A DNA stretch of 18,464 bases from JBGTLW01 sp041743835 (lineage in GTDB: Bacteria > Planctomycetota > Phycisphaerae > Phycisphaerales > Phycisphaeraceae), in assembly GCA_041743835.1 (NCBI GenBank), contig JBGTLW010000159.1:1-18464 (forward strand), given 5' to 3'. The stretch's first letter is position 1, and each line of letters starts with the position of its first letter. This document shows positions 1 through 7,630 of this stretch, one piece after another. The position numbers and the translations under genes were made by a program. The notes beneath the pieces were generated by a model that ran no database searches, had not been told where the DNA came from, and saw only the letters and a program-made list of their open reading frames with translations.

Positions 1-1
1 C

Positions 2-2221
2 GCCCGCAAGCTCGCCAGCGACCTGCAACGCCACGCGGGTCAGGCGGTCCTGATCCCCGGCCACGCGCAGCCAGCCGACATCCACGCCCTGTGCCACGCG
101 ATCAATGATGGCTTGGGCGTTGTCCCGGCCGGGATCGTCCGCTTCATCGACGAGCCAGATGCGCAGACGACGCCCGCGATCGAGCAGCTCGCCACGCTCG
201 TCCGGCGCATGCAGGCTGGGGAGATCGACACGCTGGTGATCCTCGGCGGCAACCCCGCCTACGACGCGCCCGCCGACGTGCCCCTTGCCGAGGCCCTGGG
301 CAAGGTGAAGACCACCATCCGCCTCGGCCTTTACCACGACGAAACCAGTGAGCTGTGCGACTGGCAACTGCCCGCAGCCCACGCGCTGGAGTCCTGGGGC
401 GATGGGCTCGCGTGGGATGGCACGCTGAGCATCCAGCAGCCGACACTCCGCCCGCTGTTTGAAGACGCCAAGCGAACCACCGGCGGGCGAACCGCGGCCG
501 AGGTCCTCGCGCTGGTCCTCGGCGAAGCGGTCACGCCGTATCAGGATGGCTACTCGCTCACCCGCCAGACCCATGCCGACCGCTCCGATGCCCAGTGGCG
601 GGCCGCGCTGCACAACGGCCTGTTCCCCGCGACCGATGCGAGAACCACCGACGTCAGGCTCACCGGCTTCCCCGCCCCGGCCACGCCGAGCGATGCGGCG
701 GGCAGCGCCTTTGAAGTCACCTTCGCCGCGGACCCGTGCCTGTACGACGGCCGATTCGCGAACAACGGCTGGCTGCAGGAACTGCCCAAGCCCCTGAGCA
801 AGATCACCTGGGACAACGTCGCCGCCATCAGCATCGCCGACGCCAAAACGCTGAACGTGAAGAACGGCGACCACCTCCGCATCAGCGTGGCTGGCACGAC
901 GCTCGATGTCCCGGCTTACGTCCTGCCCGGCCAAGCGCCCGGGTCGCTCGCGCTGACGCTCGGCTACGGCCGCAGCCGCGCCGGTCACATCGGCAATCAG
1001 GTCGGCGTGAATACCTACACGCTACGCACCTCCGCCTCGCCCCACATCGCCCCGGCCACCGTCGCCAAAGCGCCAGGCCACACCGCCCTGGCCACGACGA
1101 CGGTCCACCACCTCATCGACCCCGAGCTGGTCAACGGCAAGAACCACGGCACGGACATGCCCGCCGCGTGGGCCCTGGAAAAACGCGCGGGCAAGCCCGG
1201 CGCATCCGGCAAGCTCATCTACGAAACCACGCTGGACAACTACCTCAAGAAGAAGAGCCACGCGTTCGGGGCGCATGATGCGAACCTGTCGCTCCAGCTC
1301 TTCCCCGGCCCCAACAGCGCGCAATTCCAGAAGCGCGCAGCCGAGCTCAAGGCCAGGCACCCCGACGCGCCCGAGGGCTGGGAGCCGCCCACCGCGTTCA
1401 ACGACCCCCACGCCTGGGGCATGGCCATCGACATGAACAGTTGCATAGGCTGCAACGCCTGCGTCGTGGCGTGTCAGGCGGAGAACAACATCCCCGTCGT
1501 CGGCAAGTCGATGGTGGCGATGTCGCGCGAGATGCACTGGCTGCGGATCGACACCTACTTCAAGGGCGACCCGTCGCGGGACGACGTGCAGGCGGTCCAC
1601 CAGCCGGTGGCGTGTGTGCACTGCGAGAACGCGCCGTGCGAGCAGGTGTGCCCCGTCGCCGCGACGGTGCACGACAGCGAGGGCCTCAACACGATGGTGT
1701 ACAACCGCTGCATCGGCACGCGGTACTGCTCGAACAACTGCCCGTACAAGGTCCGGCGGTTCAACTATTACGACTACCACGCGCGGGATGTCCGTGGCGG
1801 GGCCAGCGCCAAGCCCTGGCTCAACATCCCCGACACCCAGCAGCAGGGCGCGATCGACCAGATCACCCGCATGGTGTTCAACCCCGAGGTCACCGTCCGT
1901 ATGCGTGGCGTGATGGAGAAGTGTACGTACTGCACGCAGCGGATCGCCGGCGCCAAGATCAGCGCCAAGGCCGAGTGGGCCCGCGCGAAGCAGGGCCTGG
2001 CCGGGCACACCCGCGACACGCCCGACGTGAAGGATGGCGAGGTCGTCACCGCGTGCCAGGAGAGCTGCCCGACCGATGCGATCATCTTCGGCAACCTCAA
2101 CGACCCGACCGCGAAGGTCTCGGCCGTCCACCGCAACAACCGTGCGTACGACCTGCTCGAAGAACTCAACCCGCGCCCCCGAACCAAACACCTGGCGAAG
2201 ATCCGTAACCCGCATGTGTGA
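2..2221 (+). CDS. actB: ACIII iron-sulfur subunit ActB (5'-partial)
   Basis: The frame is open from base 2, so the gene begins outside the window; 739 residues are visible. The first half is the C-terminal part of a molybdopterin-oxidoreductase-like domain (LVILGGNPAYDAPAD near base 220; HALESWGD near base 387). The second half is a ferredoxin-type domain with four cysteine groups: CIGCNACVVAC from base 1442, CVHCENAPCEQVCP from base 1613, CIGTRYCSNNCP from base 1709, and CTYC from base 1922 with ACQESCP near base 2050. This fusion is typical of ActB of alternative complex III, which carries Fe-S clusters on the periplasmic side and, in characterised complexes, no molybdenum cofactor. It takes part in moving electrons from quinol to cytochrome c. 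The pentaheme ActA gene would be expected upstream. The TTG at 113 is an internal codon, not a start. Confidence 0.95.
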   Translation, partial: ARKLASDLQRHAGQAVLIPGHAQPADIHALCHAINDGLGVVPAGIVRFIDEPDAQTTPAIEQLATLVRRMQAGEIDTLVILGGNPAYDAPADVPLAEALGKVKTTIRLGLYHDETSELCDWQLPAAHALESWGDGLAWDGTLSIQQPTLRPLFEDAKRTTGGRTAAEVLALVLGEAVTPYQDGYSLTRQTHADRSDAQWRAALHNGLFPATDARTTDVRLTGFPAPATPSDAAGSAFEVTFAADPCLYDGRFANNGWLQELPKPLSKITWDNVAAISIADAKTLNVKNGDHLRISVAGTTLDVPAYVLPGQAPGSLALTLGYGRSRAGHIGNQVGVNTYTLRTSASPHIAPATVAKAPGHTALATTTVHHLIDPELVNGKNHGTDMPAAWALEKRAGKPGASGKLIYETTLDNYLKKKSHAFGAHDANLSLQLFPGPNSAQFQKRAAELKARHPDAPEGWEPPTAFNDPHAWGMAIDMNSCIGCNACVVACQAENNIPVVGKSMVAMSREMHWLRIDTYFKGDPSRDDVQAVHQPVACVHCENAPCEQVCPVAATVHDSEGLNTMVYNRCIGTRYCSNNCPYKVRRFNYYDYHARDVRGGASAKPWLNIPDTQQQGAIDQITRMVFNPEVTVRMRGVMEKCTYCTQRIAGAKISAKAEWARAKQGLAGHTRDTPDVKDGEVVTACQESCPTDAIIFGNLNDPTAKVSAVHRNNRAYDLLEELNPRPRTKHLAKIRNPHV

Positions 2222-2237
2222 TGTGTAACGACTGGGA

Positions 2238-2259
2238 CCGAGGGATGGCGATCCCTCGG
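2238..2259. repeat. PAL palindromic element, copy 1
   Basis: Core CCGAGGGAT-GGCG-ATCCCTCGG, with perfect 9-bp arms and a 4-nt loop. It fills the middle of the 59-bp actB-actC gap and ends 21 nt before the actC ATG. Its flanks (GA before, CTTC after) match the reverse orientation of the copies in actE and SCO. No T-tract follows, so it does not look like an intrinsic terminator. Confidence 0.9.
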
Positions 2260-2280
2260 CTTCGATAGCTGAAACCGACC

Positions 2281-3768
2281 ATGGCAACCCTGACGACACA
2301 ACCCGAACCCCCCACACCGGCTGTGGACAACACGCACGACGACCCAAGGTCGCGCGCGACGCTGGTGCTCGGCGGGCTGAACCTCACGACGCTGACCGAC
2401 CGCGTCACCGGCATCGCGATGAGTCGCCCACAGTTGTGGTGGTTGGCCGCGATCAGCATCTCGCTGTCGCTCTTGGGTTACCTGGGCCTCATGATCGGGT
2501 ACCTGGTGGTCACCGGCCCCGGCGTGTGGGGCAACAACCAGCCGGTCGCGTGGGGCTTCCCCATCGTCAACTTCGTGTTCTGGGTCGGCATCGGTCACGC
2601 GGGCACGCTGATCTCCGCGATCTTGTTCCTGTTCCGCCAGAACTGGCGCACCAGCATCAACCGCTTCGCCGAGGCCATGACCATCTTCGCGGTCATGTGC
2701 GCCGGGCTTTTCCCCGGCATCCACGTGGGTCGGCCGTGGCTGGCGTTCTGGCTTTTCCCGTACCCGAACCAGATGGCGATGTGGCCGCAGTTCCGCTCGC
2801 CGCTGCTCTGGGACGTGTTCGCGGTGGGGACGTATGCCACGGTCTCCGCCCTGTTCTGGTACACCGGCATGGTGCCGGACCTCGCGACGCTGCGCGACCG
2901 GTCGAAGAACATGATCGGGAAGGTGGGCTACGGCATCGCCTCGCTGGGGTGGAACGGCAGCAGCCGGCACTGGCACCGCTTCGAGAAGGCGTACCTGCTC
3001 TTGGCCGCGCTCGCCACGCCGCTGGTGCTCTCGGTCCACAGCGTTGTGTCGTTCGACTTCGCGGTGTCTCAGCTCCCGGGCTGGACGACGACGATCTTCC
3101 CGCCCTACTTCGTCGCGGGTGCGATCTATGGCGGGTTCGCCATGGTCATCACGCTCGCGGTGCCCTGCCGCAAGATCTTCGGCCTGGAAGACATCATCAC
3201 CTGGCGTCACATCGAGAACTGCGCCAAGGTCATGCTCGGCACGGGCATGATCGTGTGCTACGCGTACTCCATCGAGTTCTTCACCGCGTGGTACTCGGGC
3301 CACCACTACGAGCAGTTCACCTTCTTCAACCGCCCGATGGGCAACTACATGGCCGGGTTCTGGGCCATGACCATCTGCAACTGCGTGATCCCGCAGATCC
3401 TGTGGTTCCGCCGGGTCCGTAAGAGCTGGGTCGGCGTGATGATCGCGGCGATGGCGGTGAACATCGGCATGTGGTTCGAGCGGTTTGTGATCGTCATGAC
3501 CTCGCTGTCGCGCGACTTCCTGCCCAGCAGTTGGGCGCAGTTCTCCCCGACGTGGGTGGACATCTCGATGCTCGTCGGCAGCTTCGGGCTGTTCTTCACG
3601 TTCTTCCTGCTGTTCCTCAAGTTCCTGCCGACCATCGCGATGGCGGAAGTCAAGACCGTCATGCCGCAGGGCCACCCGCACACCGGCCCCGGCGGGACGA
3701 TGCGGCCCGATGAGATGTCCACCGACTACCGCCCCGACGAGCAGCCCGAGCACGGGGGGACCCACTGA
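2281..3768 (+). CDS. actC: ACIII quinol-binding membrane subunit ActC (NrfD/PsrC family)
   Basis: A 495-residue polytopic membrane protein of the NrfD/PsrC family. In ACIII this subunit is a quinol-oxidising membrane anchor next to ActB. Hydrophobic segments are spread from about residue 52 to 460, enough for about ten helices. The segment from about residue 90 (WGFPIVNFVFWVGIGHAGTL) and the following FPGIHVGRPW are typical of this family. The ATG at 2281 has no clear Shine-Dalgarno site; PAL copy 1 lies 21 nt upstream and could influence initiation. The stop overlaps the actD start by one base (ATGA), which indicates translational coupling. The C-terminal tail is hydrophilic and rich in Pro, His and Asp. 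Confidence 0.95.
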   Translation: MATLTTQPEPPTPAVDNTHDDPRSRATLVLGGLNLTTLTDRVTGIAMSRPQLWWLAAISISLSLLGYLGLMIGYLVVTGPGVWGNNQPVAWGFPIVNFVFWVGIGHAGTLISAILFLFRQNWRTSINRFAEAMTIFAVMCAGLFPGIHVGRPWLAFWLFPYPNQMAMWPQFRSPLLWDVFAVGTYATVSALFWYTGMVPDLATLRDRSKNMIGKVGYGIASLGWNGSSRHWHRFEKAYLLLAALATPLVLSVHSVVSFDFAVSQLPGWTTTIFPPYFVAGAIYGGFAMVITLAVPCRKIFGLEDIITWRHIENCAKVMLGTGMIVCYAYSIEFFTAWYSGHHYEQFTFFNRPMGNYMAGFWAMTICNCVIPQILWFRRVRKSWVGVMIAAMAVNIGMWFERFVIVMTSLSRDFLPSSWAQFSPTWVDISMLVGSFGLFFTFFLLFLKFLPTIAMAEVKTVMPQGHPHTGPGGTMRPDEMSTDYRPDEQPEHGGTH

Positions 3769-4397
3769 TGACCCAAGCCACCGTCTATCCCGACAGCCAT
3801 CACGACACCGAGCCGGATGAGCCGCGCGCCCTGTGGGGCATGTTGGCGGAGTTCGACGACGTGACCGAGGTGGTCCACGCCGCGCGGGCCATGCGCGACG
3901 CGGGTTATCGCCGGTTCGATGTCCACTCCCCGTTCCCGATCCACGGCATCGATGGTGCGATCGGCATCCGGCCGACGATCCTGCCCTGGATCGTGCTGGC
4001 GATGGGGCTCACGGGCATGACGATTGGTTTTGCGCTGACGATGTTCACGATGGGCGATTTCGCCCTGGCGATCCCCGGCCCGCCGGGCGCGCCGCCGCTC
4101 GAGCCCTACCCCTACCTGATCTCCGGCAAGCCGCACCTGAGCATCCCCGCGTTCATCCCCGTCATCTTCGAGCTGACGATCCTGCTCTCGGCCTTCGGCG
4201 CGGTGTTCGGGATGTTCCTGCTCAACAAGCTGCCGCTGCTCTACCACCCGCTGTTCCAGCACGAGACGTTCAAGCGGGCGACCGACGACCGGTTCATCCT
4301 GGTGGTCGAGTCGCGTGACCGGCACTTCGACCCGGAAAAGACGGCCGCGCTGCTGAAGAAGCAGGGGGCGCTTTGCACGGAAGAGGTTTTGTATTAG
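3768..4397 (+). CDS. actD: ACIII subunit ActD (DUF3341)
   Basis: A 209-residue protein of the DUF3341 family, the ActD membrane subunit of ACIII. The soluble N-terminal part contains LWGMLAEFDDVTEVVHAARAMRD and YRRFDVHSPFPIHGID, the usual signature. Two hydrophobic segments follow at about residues 69-92 and 125-148. The C-terminal soluble part ends in FDPEKTAALLKKQGALCTEEVLY. ActD is thought to be structural and to help bind ActC and ActF; no cofactor motif is visible. Its ATG overlaps the actC stop. The TAG stop codon is formed by the first bases of a repeat array (TTAGGCGCTAGG), so the repeat begins exactly at the gene end. Confidence 0.93.
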   Translation: MTQATVYPDSHHDTEPDEPRALWGMLAEFDDVTEVVHAARAMRDAGYRRFDVHSPFPIHGIDGAIGIRPTILPWIVLAMGLTGMTIGFALTMFTMGDFALAIPGPPGAPPLEPYPYLISGKPHLSIPAFIPVIFELTILLSAFGAVFGMFLLNKLPLLYHPLFQHETFKRATDDRFILVVESRDRHFDPEKTAALLKKQGALCTEEVLY

Positions 4398-4616
4398 GCG
4401 CTAGGCGCTAGGGATTAGGCGCTAGGGACAGAAAATTGTGGCGGGCTTTGAGGATTGCGAGATGCCTGGCCCAGCCTGATGACGACACGTGAACCAAACC
4501 AGCAACACAACAACACCCCTTACTGCTCGATGAACCGACCAACGTAAGACCCCCAACCTTCGACCCCAAACCCTCAACCTAGCGCCTAACCCCTAGCGCC
4601 TAGCGCCGAGCCCCTA
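4394..4616. repeat. Inverted GGCGCTA arrays filling the actD-actE gap
   Basis: The 225-bp gap between actD and actE contains no gene. Its left edge (4394-4427) is a 7-nt iteration of GGCGCTA with one GGGATTA unit. Its right edge (4578-4616) is the same iteration in reverse complement. Bases 4397-4426 match the reverse complement of 4578-4607 at 29 of 30 positions. The 151-nt spacer is lower in GC and contains CAACA and CCAACC runs but no recognisable promoter. The layout (terminal inverted repeats, no coding capacity) is like a MITE or a long stem-loop. The left array supplies the actD stop codon, and the right array ends six bases before the actE ATG. Confidence 0.85.
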
Positions 4617-4622
4617 AACCCC

Positions 4623-5480
4623 ATGCGACTTCCCGACCTTGATCTCCGGCTTTATGTGAGCAAACCGCCGTTCTGGCTGGTGGCTTTGATCGTGGTGTCG
4701 ATGGTTGCGTCGTGGGTTCCCCTGGCGATGATCGCCAAGCACCGGGTGAGCAAGCACCGCCAGCCGCGGTACCACATCTTTCTGGACATGGACAACCAGG
4801 CGAAGCTCAAGACGCAGCACGAGTCGGCGGTGTTCGCTGATGGGCGGACGATGCGCCCGCCCGTGCCGGGGACCGTGGCCCGTGGCGAGTTGCGGGCTGA
4901 TGACTTCTTTTATCGTGGCTATGTCGTGGAGGGTGCTTCCGGGGATAGTTCCGGGGACAGTTCCGGGGGCGAGGCTGCCGAGGTGGTCGCTACCTACTTC
5001 GAGGGTTACCCCGACCAGGTGAGTCTGGACATGTCGGTGCTGGAGAACGGGCGGTTGAAGTATGGCATTTTCTGCGCCCACTGCCACGCCGACTCGGGCA
5101 ACGGCCAGGGGACCAGCCAGCAGCGTGCGATGTACCTCATGGAGCGCGGGAACACCGCCACCAGTTGGACGGCTGTGGCGAACCTGCACGACGGCATCTT
5201 CCAGGAAGAGGCCTACCCCAACGGCAAGGTGTTCAACACCATCACCCACGGCAAGGGCGCGATGCGCGGGTACAAGGCCCAGATCACGCCCGAGGACCGC
5301 TGGGCCATCGTCGCCTACGTCCGCGCCCTCCAATTAACCCAACCCAAAGCCCCCGGAACAGACACCACCGCCAAAGCCGAGGGATCGCCATCCCTCGGTT
5401 CCCCCCCGGAACCGTCCCCCCCGGAACCGTCCCCCCCGGAACCGTCCCCATCGGACATGACCGACACCCCCGACCAATAA
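4623..5480 (+). CDS. actE: ACIII monoheme cytochrome c subunit ActE
   Basis: A 285-residue membrane-anchored monoheme cytochrome c. An N-terminal helix lies at about residues 17-38, with no lipobox. The heme-attachment motif is CAHCH at 151-155, followed by GNGQG. Conserved text after it (NGKVFNTITHGKGAMRGYKAQI, then EDRWAIVAYVRALQ) is typical of ActE, including a candidate methionine ligand in KGAMRGY. The protein would be periplasmic and pass electrons out of ACIII. Two unusual segments: residues about 104-117 are a 12-nt tandem repeat (SGDS SGDS SGG), and the tail after the cytochrome domain carries PAL (KAEGSPSLGS, 251-260) plus PPEPS x3. The domain is complete without these. The ATG lies directly after the inverted repeat array, with no clear ribosome site. 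Confidence 0.92.
   Translation: MRLPDLDLRLYVSKPPFWLVALIVVSMVASWVPLAMIAKHRVSKHRQPRYHIFLDMDNQAKLKTQHESAVFADGRTMRPPVPGTVARGELRADDFFYRGYVVEGASGDSSGDSSGGEAAEVVATYFEGYPDQVSLDMSVLENGRLKYGIFCAHCHADSGNGQGTSQQRAMYLMERGNTATSWTAVANLHDGIFQEEAYPNGKVFNTITHGKGAMRGYKAQITPEDRWAIVAYVRALQLTQPKAPGTDTTAKAEGSPSLGSPPEPSPPEPSPPEPSPSDMTDTPDQ
4938..4969. repeat. 12-nt tandem repeat inside actE
   Basis: Two units TCCGGGGATAGT and TCCGGGGACAGT and a partial third, TCCGGGGG. They encode SGDS-SGDS-SGG. The word is the reverse complement of the CCCCGGAAC word found between genes at 7406-7460 and 7548-7605. The 12-nt period keeps the reading frame. Confidence 0.85.
5377..5398. repeat. PAL element, copy 2, in frame in actE
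   Basis: Core CCGAGGGAT-CGCC-ATCCCTCGG, preceded by AAAG and followed by TTCCCCCC. It is translated in actE as KAEGSPSLGS (residues 251-260), in the tail beyond the cytochrome c domain. Confidence 0.95.
5399..5450. repeat. 15-nt tandem repeat after PAL copy 2
   Basis: Three units of C7-GGAACCGT directly follow the PAL core. They are translated as PPEPS x3 in the last 30 residues of ActE. The 15-nt period preserves the frame. Confidence 0.9.
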
Positions 5481-5510
5481 CCACCACGACCCCCACGCCA
5501 CGCACACGAC

Positions 5511-5514
5511 GGAG
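5511..5514 (+). promoter_or_regulatory. Ribosome binding site supporting the TTG start of actF
   Basis: GGAG lies 8 nt before the TTG at 5523. No ATG occurs in frame before the first helix, so this site decides for the TTG start. Confidence 0.6.
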
Positions 5515-5522
5515 ACGCAACC

Positions 5523-7067
5523 TTGGCCCACCCTGGCCCGACCCATCTGACCGAACAAGACACCCGCACGCCCGGCGGCAGCGCGTTCGGGCTGTGGTTC
5601 GTCTGCGTCATCCTCGGGGTGCTCGGGCTCGCGGTCGGCACGCTCATGGCCCTGGTGCTCGATGGGGATGGCGACGGGTGGCGGCGGTTCGCGTTCTGCT
5701 ACCTCATCGCGTTCGCGTTCTGGCTGGCGCTTTGCCTGGGCTGCATGTTCTTTGTCATCATCACGCACCTGTTCCGCGCGGGGTGGTGTGTGATGGTGCG
5801 CAGGGTCGCGGAGAACGCGGCCGCGGCCATGCCCGTGCTCGCGATGCTATCTCTCCCGATCCTCTTCTTCGTGTGGTCGGGCGATGGCATGCTCTACACC
5901 TGGGCGGACAAGAAGTGGGACGTGCTGGCGGCCAGCGCGCATCATGGGGATGACGATCACGATCATGAGCATGATGGGCACGATCATGCACATGCGTCGG
6001 AGACCGAGGGATCGCAATCCCTCGGCTTTAGCGCTGCAGTGATCGCCCCAAAAGCCGAGGGATCGCCATCCCTCGGTTCCCCCACCGAACCCACCGCAGC
6101 GCCGAACGAGGCGATGGTCCTGCACTTCCTGTTTGACTACGACGGGAACCGCACGGGCAAGGGCATCTGGCTCCAGCCGTGGTTCTTCACGGCCCGGTGG
6201 GTCGTCATCCTCGCGATCTGGTGCGCGATTGCCCTGTATTACCGCAAGGCCTCGGTCACCCAGGACCGCACCGGCGACCCCGCGCTCACCAACGCACGCG
6301 AGGCCCGCGCGCCCATCAGCGTCATCGCCTTCGCCTTCACCGTGACCTTCGGCATCTTCGACCTCATCATGTCCCTGGACCCGACGTGGTACTCCACCAT
6401 CTTCGGCGTCTATTACTTCGCCAACGCGTTCACCGGCGGGCTGTGCGTCATCATCCTCGCGCACATGCTCATGCAACGCAAAGGCCTGGTCCCCACCGTC
6501 AGCACCGAGCACTACCACGACCTGGGCAAGCTGCTGTTTGCCTTCGTCTTCTTCTGGGGATACATCGCGTACTCGCAGTACATCCTCATCTGGTACCCGT
6601 CGATGCCCGAGATCGCGTACTGGTTCCAGCTCCGCGGAGTCACGACCGTGCCCGAGGCGCCGCAGTACGGCTCGGGGTGGACGTGGCTGATCCTCATCCT
6701 GCTGTATGGCCACCTGCTCATCCCGTTCGCGTTCCTGCTCTCTCGGCACGTGAAGCGCAACCGGACCTGCCTGGCGATCGCCTGCTGCTGGATGCTGGTG
6801 ATGATCGGCGTGGACCTGTTCTGGCTGGTCCGCCCGGTGCTCAGCTCGGGCATCGGTGCGCCTGTGCCGGCGCTGGCGGAGGTCCACTTCCATGCGGGGG
6901 AACTGGTGATGCAACTGGCGCTGTGGGTGGGCATCGGCGGGATCGCGGTCGCGGCTGGGCTGCGGATGGCGCGGGATGTGGCGCTGGTCGCCAAGGGCGA
7001 CCCCCGGCTGCACGAATCGCTCAAGCTCGATACCTCCGCGGCCGCCCCGATCTACGACGTACACTGA
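5523..7067 (+). CDS. actF: ACIII membrane subunit ActF (NrfD-related, second quinone subunit)
   Basis: A 514-residue polytopic membrane protein with about ten hydrophobic segments, matching ActF, the second NrfD-like subunit of ACIII (quinol:cytochrome c oxidoreductase, quinone-binding subunit 2). Typical segments include LDPTWYSTIFGVYYFANAF, YHDLGKLLFAFVFFWGYIAY and SQYILIWYPSMPEIAYWF. The TTG start at 5523 is supported by GGAG 8 nt upstream. The loop between about residues 138 and 197 is odd: a His/Asp-rich run (140-158), then two PAL-encoded peptides (TEGSQSLGF from 161, KAEGSPSLGS from 177). In relatives this loop is short and faces the periplasm, so the insert probably projects there. 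The His-rich run may bind metal, which is inferred from composition only. Confidence 0.93.
   Translation: MAHPGPTHLTEQDTRTPGGSAFGLWFVCVILGVLGLAVGTLMALVLDGDGDGWRRFAFCYLIAFAFWLALCLGCMFFVIITHLFRAGWCVMVRRVAENAAAAMPVLAMLSLPILFFVWSGDGMLYTWADKKWDVLAASAHHGDDDHDHEHDGHDHAHASETEGSQSLGFSAAVIAPKAEGSPSLGSPTEPTAAPNEAMVLHFLFDYDGNRTGKGIWLQPWFFTARWVVILAIWCAIALYYRKASVTQDRTGDPALTNAREARAPISVIAFAFTVTFGIFDLIMSLDPTWYSTIFGVYYFANAFTGGLCVIILAHMLMQRKGLVPTVSTEHYHDLGKLLFAFVFFWGYIAYSQYILIWYPSMPEIAYWFQLRGVTTVPEAPQYGSGWTWLILILLYGHLLIPFAFLLSRHVKRNRTCLAIACCWMLVMIGVDLFWLVRPVLSSGIGAPVPALAEVHFHAGELVMQLALWVGIGGIAVAAGLRMARDVALVAKGDPRLHESLKLDTSAAAPIYDVH
6004..6025. repeat. PAL element, copy 3, in frame in actF
   Basis: Core CCGAGGGAT-CGCA-ATCCCTCGG with the reverse-type flank (CTTT after). 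It is translated as TEGSQSLGF, the same phase as copies 2, 4, 5 and 6. Confidence 0.93.
6055..6076. repeat. PAL element, copy 4, in frame in actF
   Basis: Core CCGAGGGAT-CGCC-ATCCCTCGG, identical to copy 2 including the AAAG before it and TTCCCCC after it. It is translated as KAEGSPSLGS and lies 29 nt after copy 3. Confidence 0.95.
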
Positions 7068-7133
7068 ACCAGACGCCCCGCGGCCCGGCCGACAGGGGGC
7101 GATGAACCGAAAGAAAGAGATGGGAACCAAGCC

Positions 7134-7418
7134 ATGGCGCACGACGGCCCCAAAGGAACGCCCAACCTCAACACCCCGCTGGTCTTCGTGATCGGCATCT
7201 GCTCGACGCTGGTGTTCATCGCCGCGGTGATGGGCATCTGGGCGGGGTACGAGTTTGTGTGGAATGCCGAGGTGTACGAGAAACAGGTCCGACCGGTGTA
7301 CCAGCCCCTGGTGGAACACAAGCTCGAACAACAGAAACTGCTCGATGGCTCGGCGGAAGGGTCGATGTCCATCGAACAGGCGATGCAACACATCGCCACA
7401 GGCAACCCCCGGAACTAA
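7134..7418 (+). CDS. Small single-helix membrane protein of the ACIII/cox cluster
   Basis: A 94-residue protein with one hydrophobic segment at about residues 15-43 (LVFVIGICSTLVFIAAVMGIWAGY, broken here from a longer stretch) and a soluble, mildly charged C-terminal half (EVYEKQVRPVYQPLVEHKLE). No cofactor motif is seen. The ATG has a purine-rich AAAGAGATGGGA about 9-20 nt upstream. It lies between actF and the copper chaperone gene, so it could be a small accessory subunit of ACIII, comparable in position to the small ActG subunit described in Rhodothermus, or an oxidase assembly factor. Homology to either is not shown. The last codons (NPRN-stop) are formed by the CCCCCGGAACTAA repeat that begins there. 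Confidence 0.8.
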   Translation: MAHDGPKGTPNLNTPLVFVIGICSTLVFIAAVMGIWAGYEFVWNAEVYEKQVRPVYQPLVEHKLEQQKLLDGSAEGSMSIEQAMQHIATGNPRN

Positions 7419-7460
7419 TCCCCAGGAACTAACCCCCGGAACCAACCCCGGAACTAGCCC
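7406..7460. repeat. CCCCGGAAC tandem repeat at the end of the small gene
   Basis: Four degenerate units of CCCCCGGAACTAA with periods of 14, 13 and 13 nt. The first unit provides the stop codon of the preceding gene. The periods are not multiples of three, unlike the copies inside genes. Confidence 0.8.
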
Positions 7461-7547
7461 TCGGCAGACCGGGGTGAGTCGTGGAAAATCGCACGCGACG
7501 CAGCGGCACGAGATGGAACCTGATCGGCAACGCGCTACGATATGGGT

Positions 7548-7605
7548 CCCCGGAACTTTACCCGGAACACCCCGGAACACCCCGGAACACCCCGGAATAC
7601 CCCGG
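7548..7605. repeat. 10-nt CCCGGAACAC tandem repeat upstream of SCO
   Basis: Three perfect CCCGGAACAC units with degenerate ends (CCCGGAACTTTA before; CCCGGAATAC CCCGG after). It lies 26 nt before the SCO start, in the 212-nt gap. The rest of that gap (7461-7547) shows no gene or clear promoter. Confidence 0.85.
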
Positions 7606-7630
7606 CTGACAGACGACGAAAAGAGCATTG

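Noticed and set aside
113..2221. Start of actB at the TTG at 113
   Set aside because: The frame is open to the window edge and the residues before it continue the domain, so this is an internal codon.
1022..2347. Long minus-strand frame opposite actB
   Set aside because: GC-rich genes leave the opposite strand open; its translation is Arg/His/Val-rich with no family features. The same holds for 1774-3765, 5847-7673 and 10236-11810.
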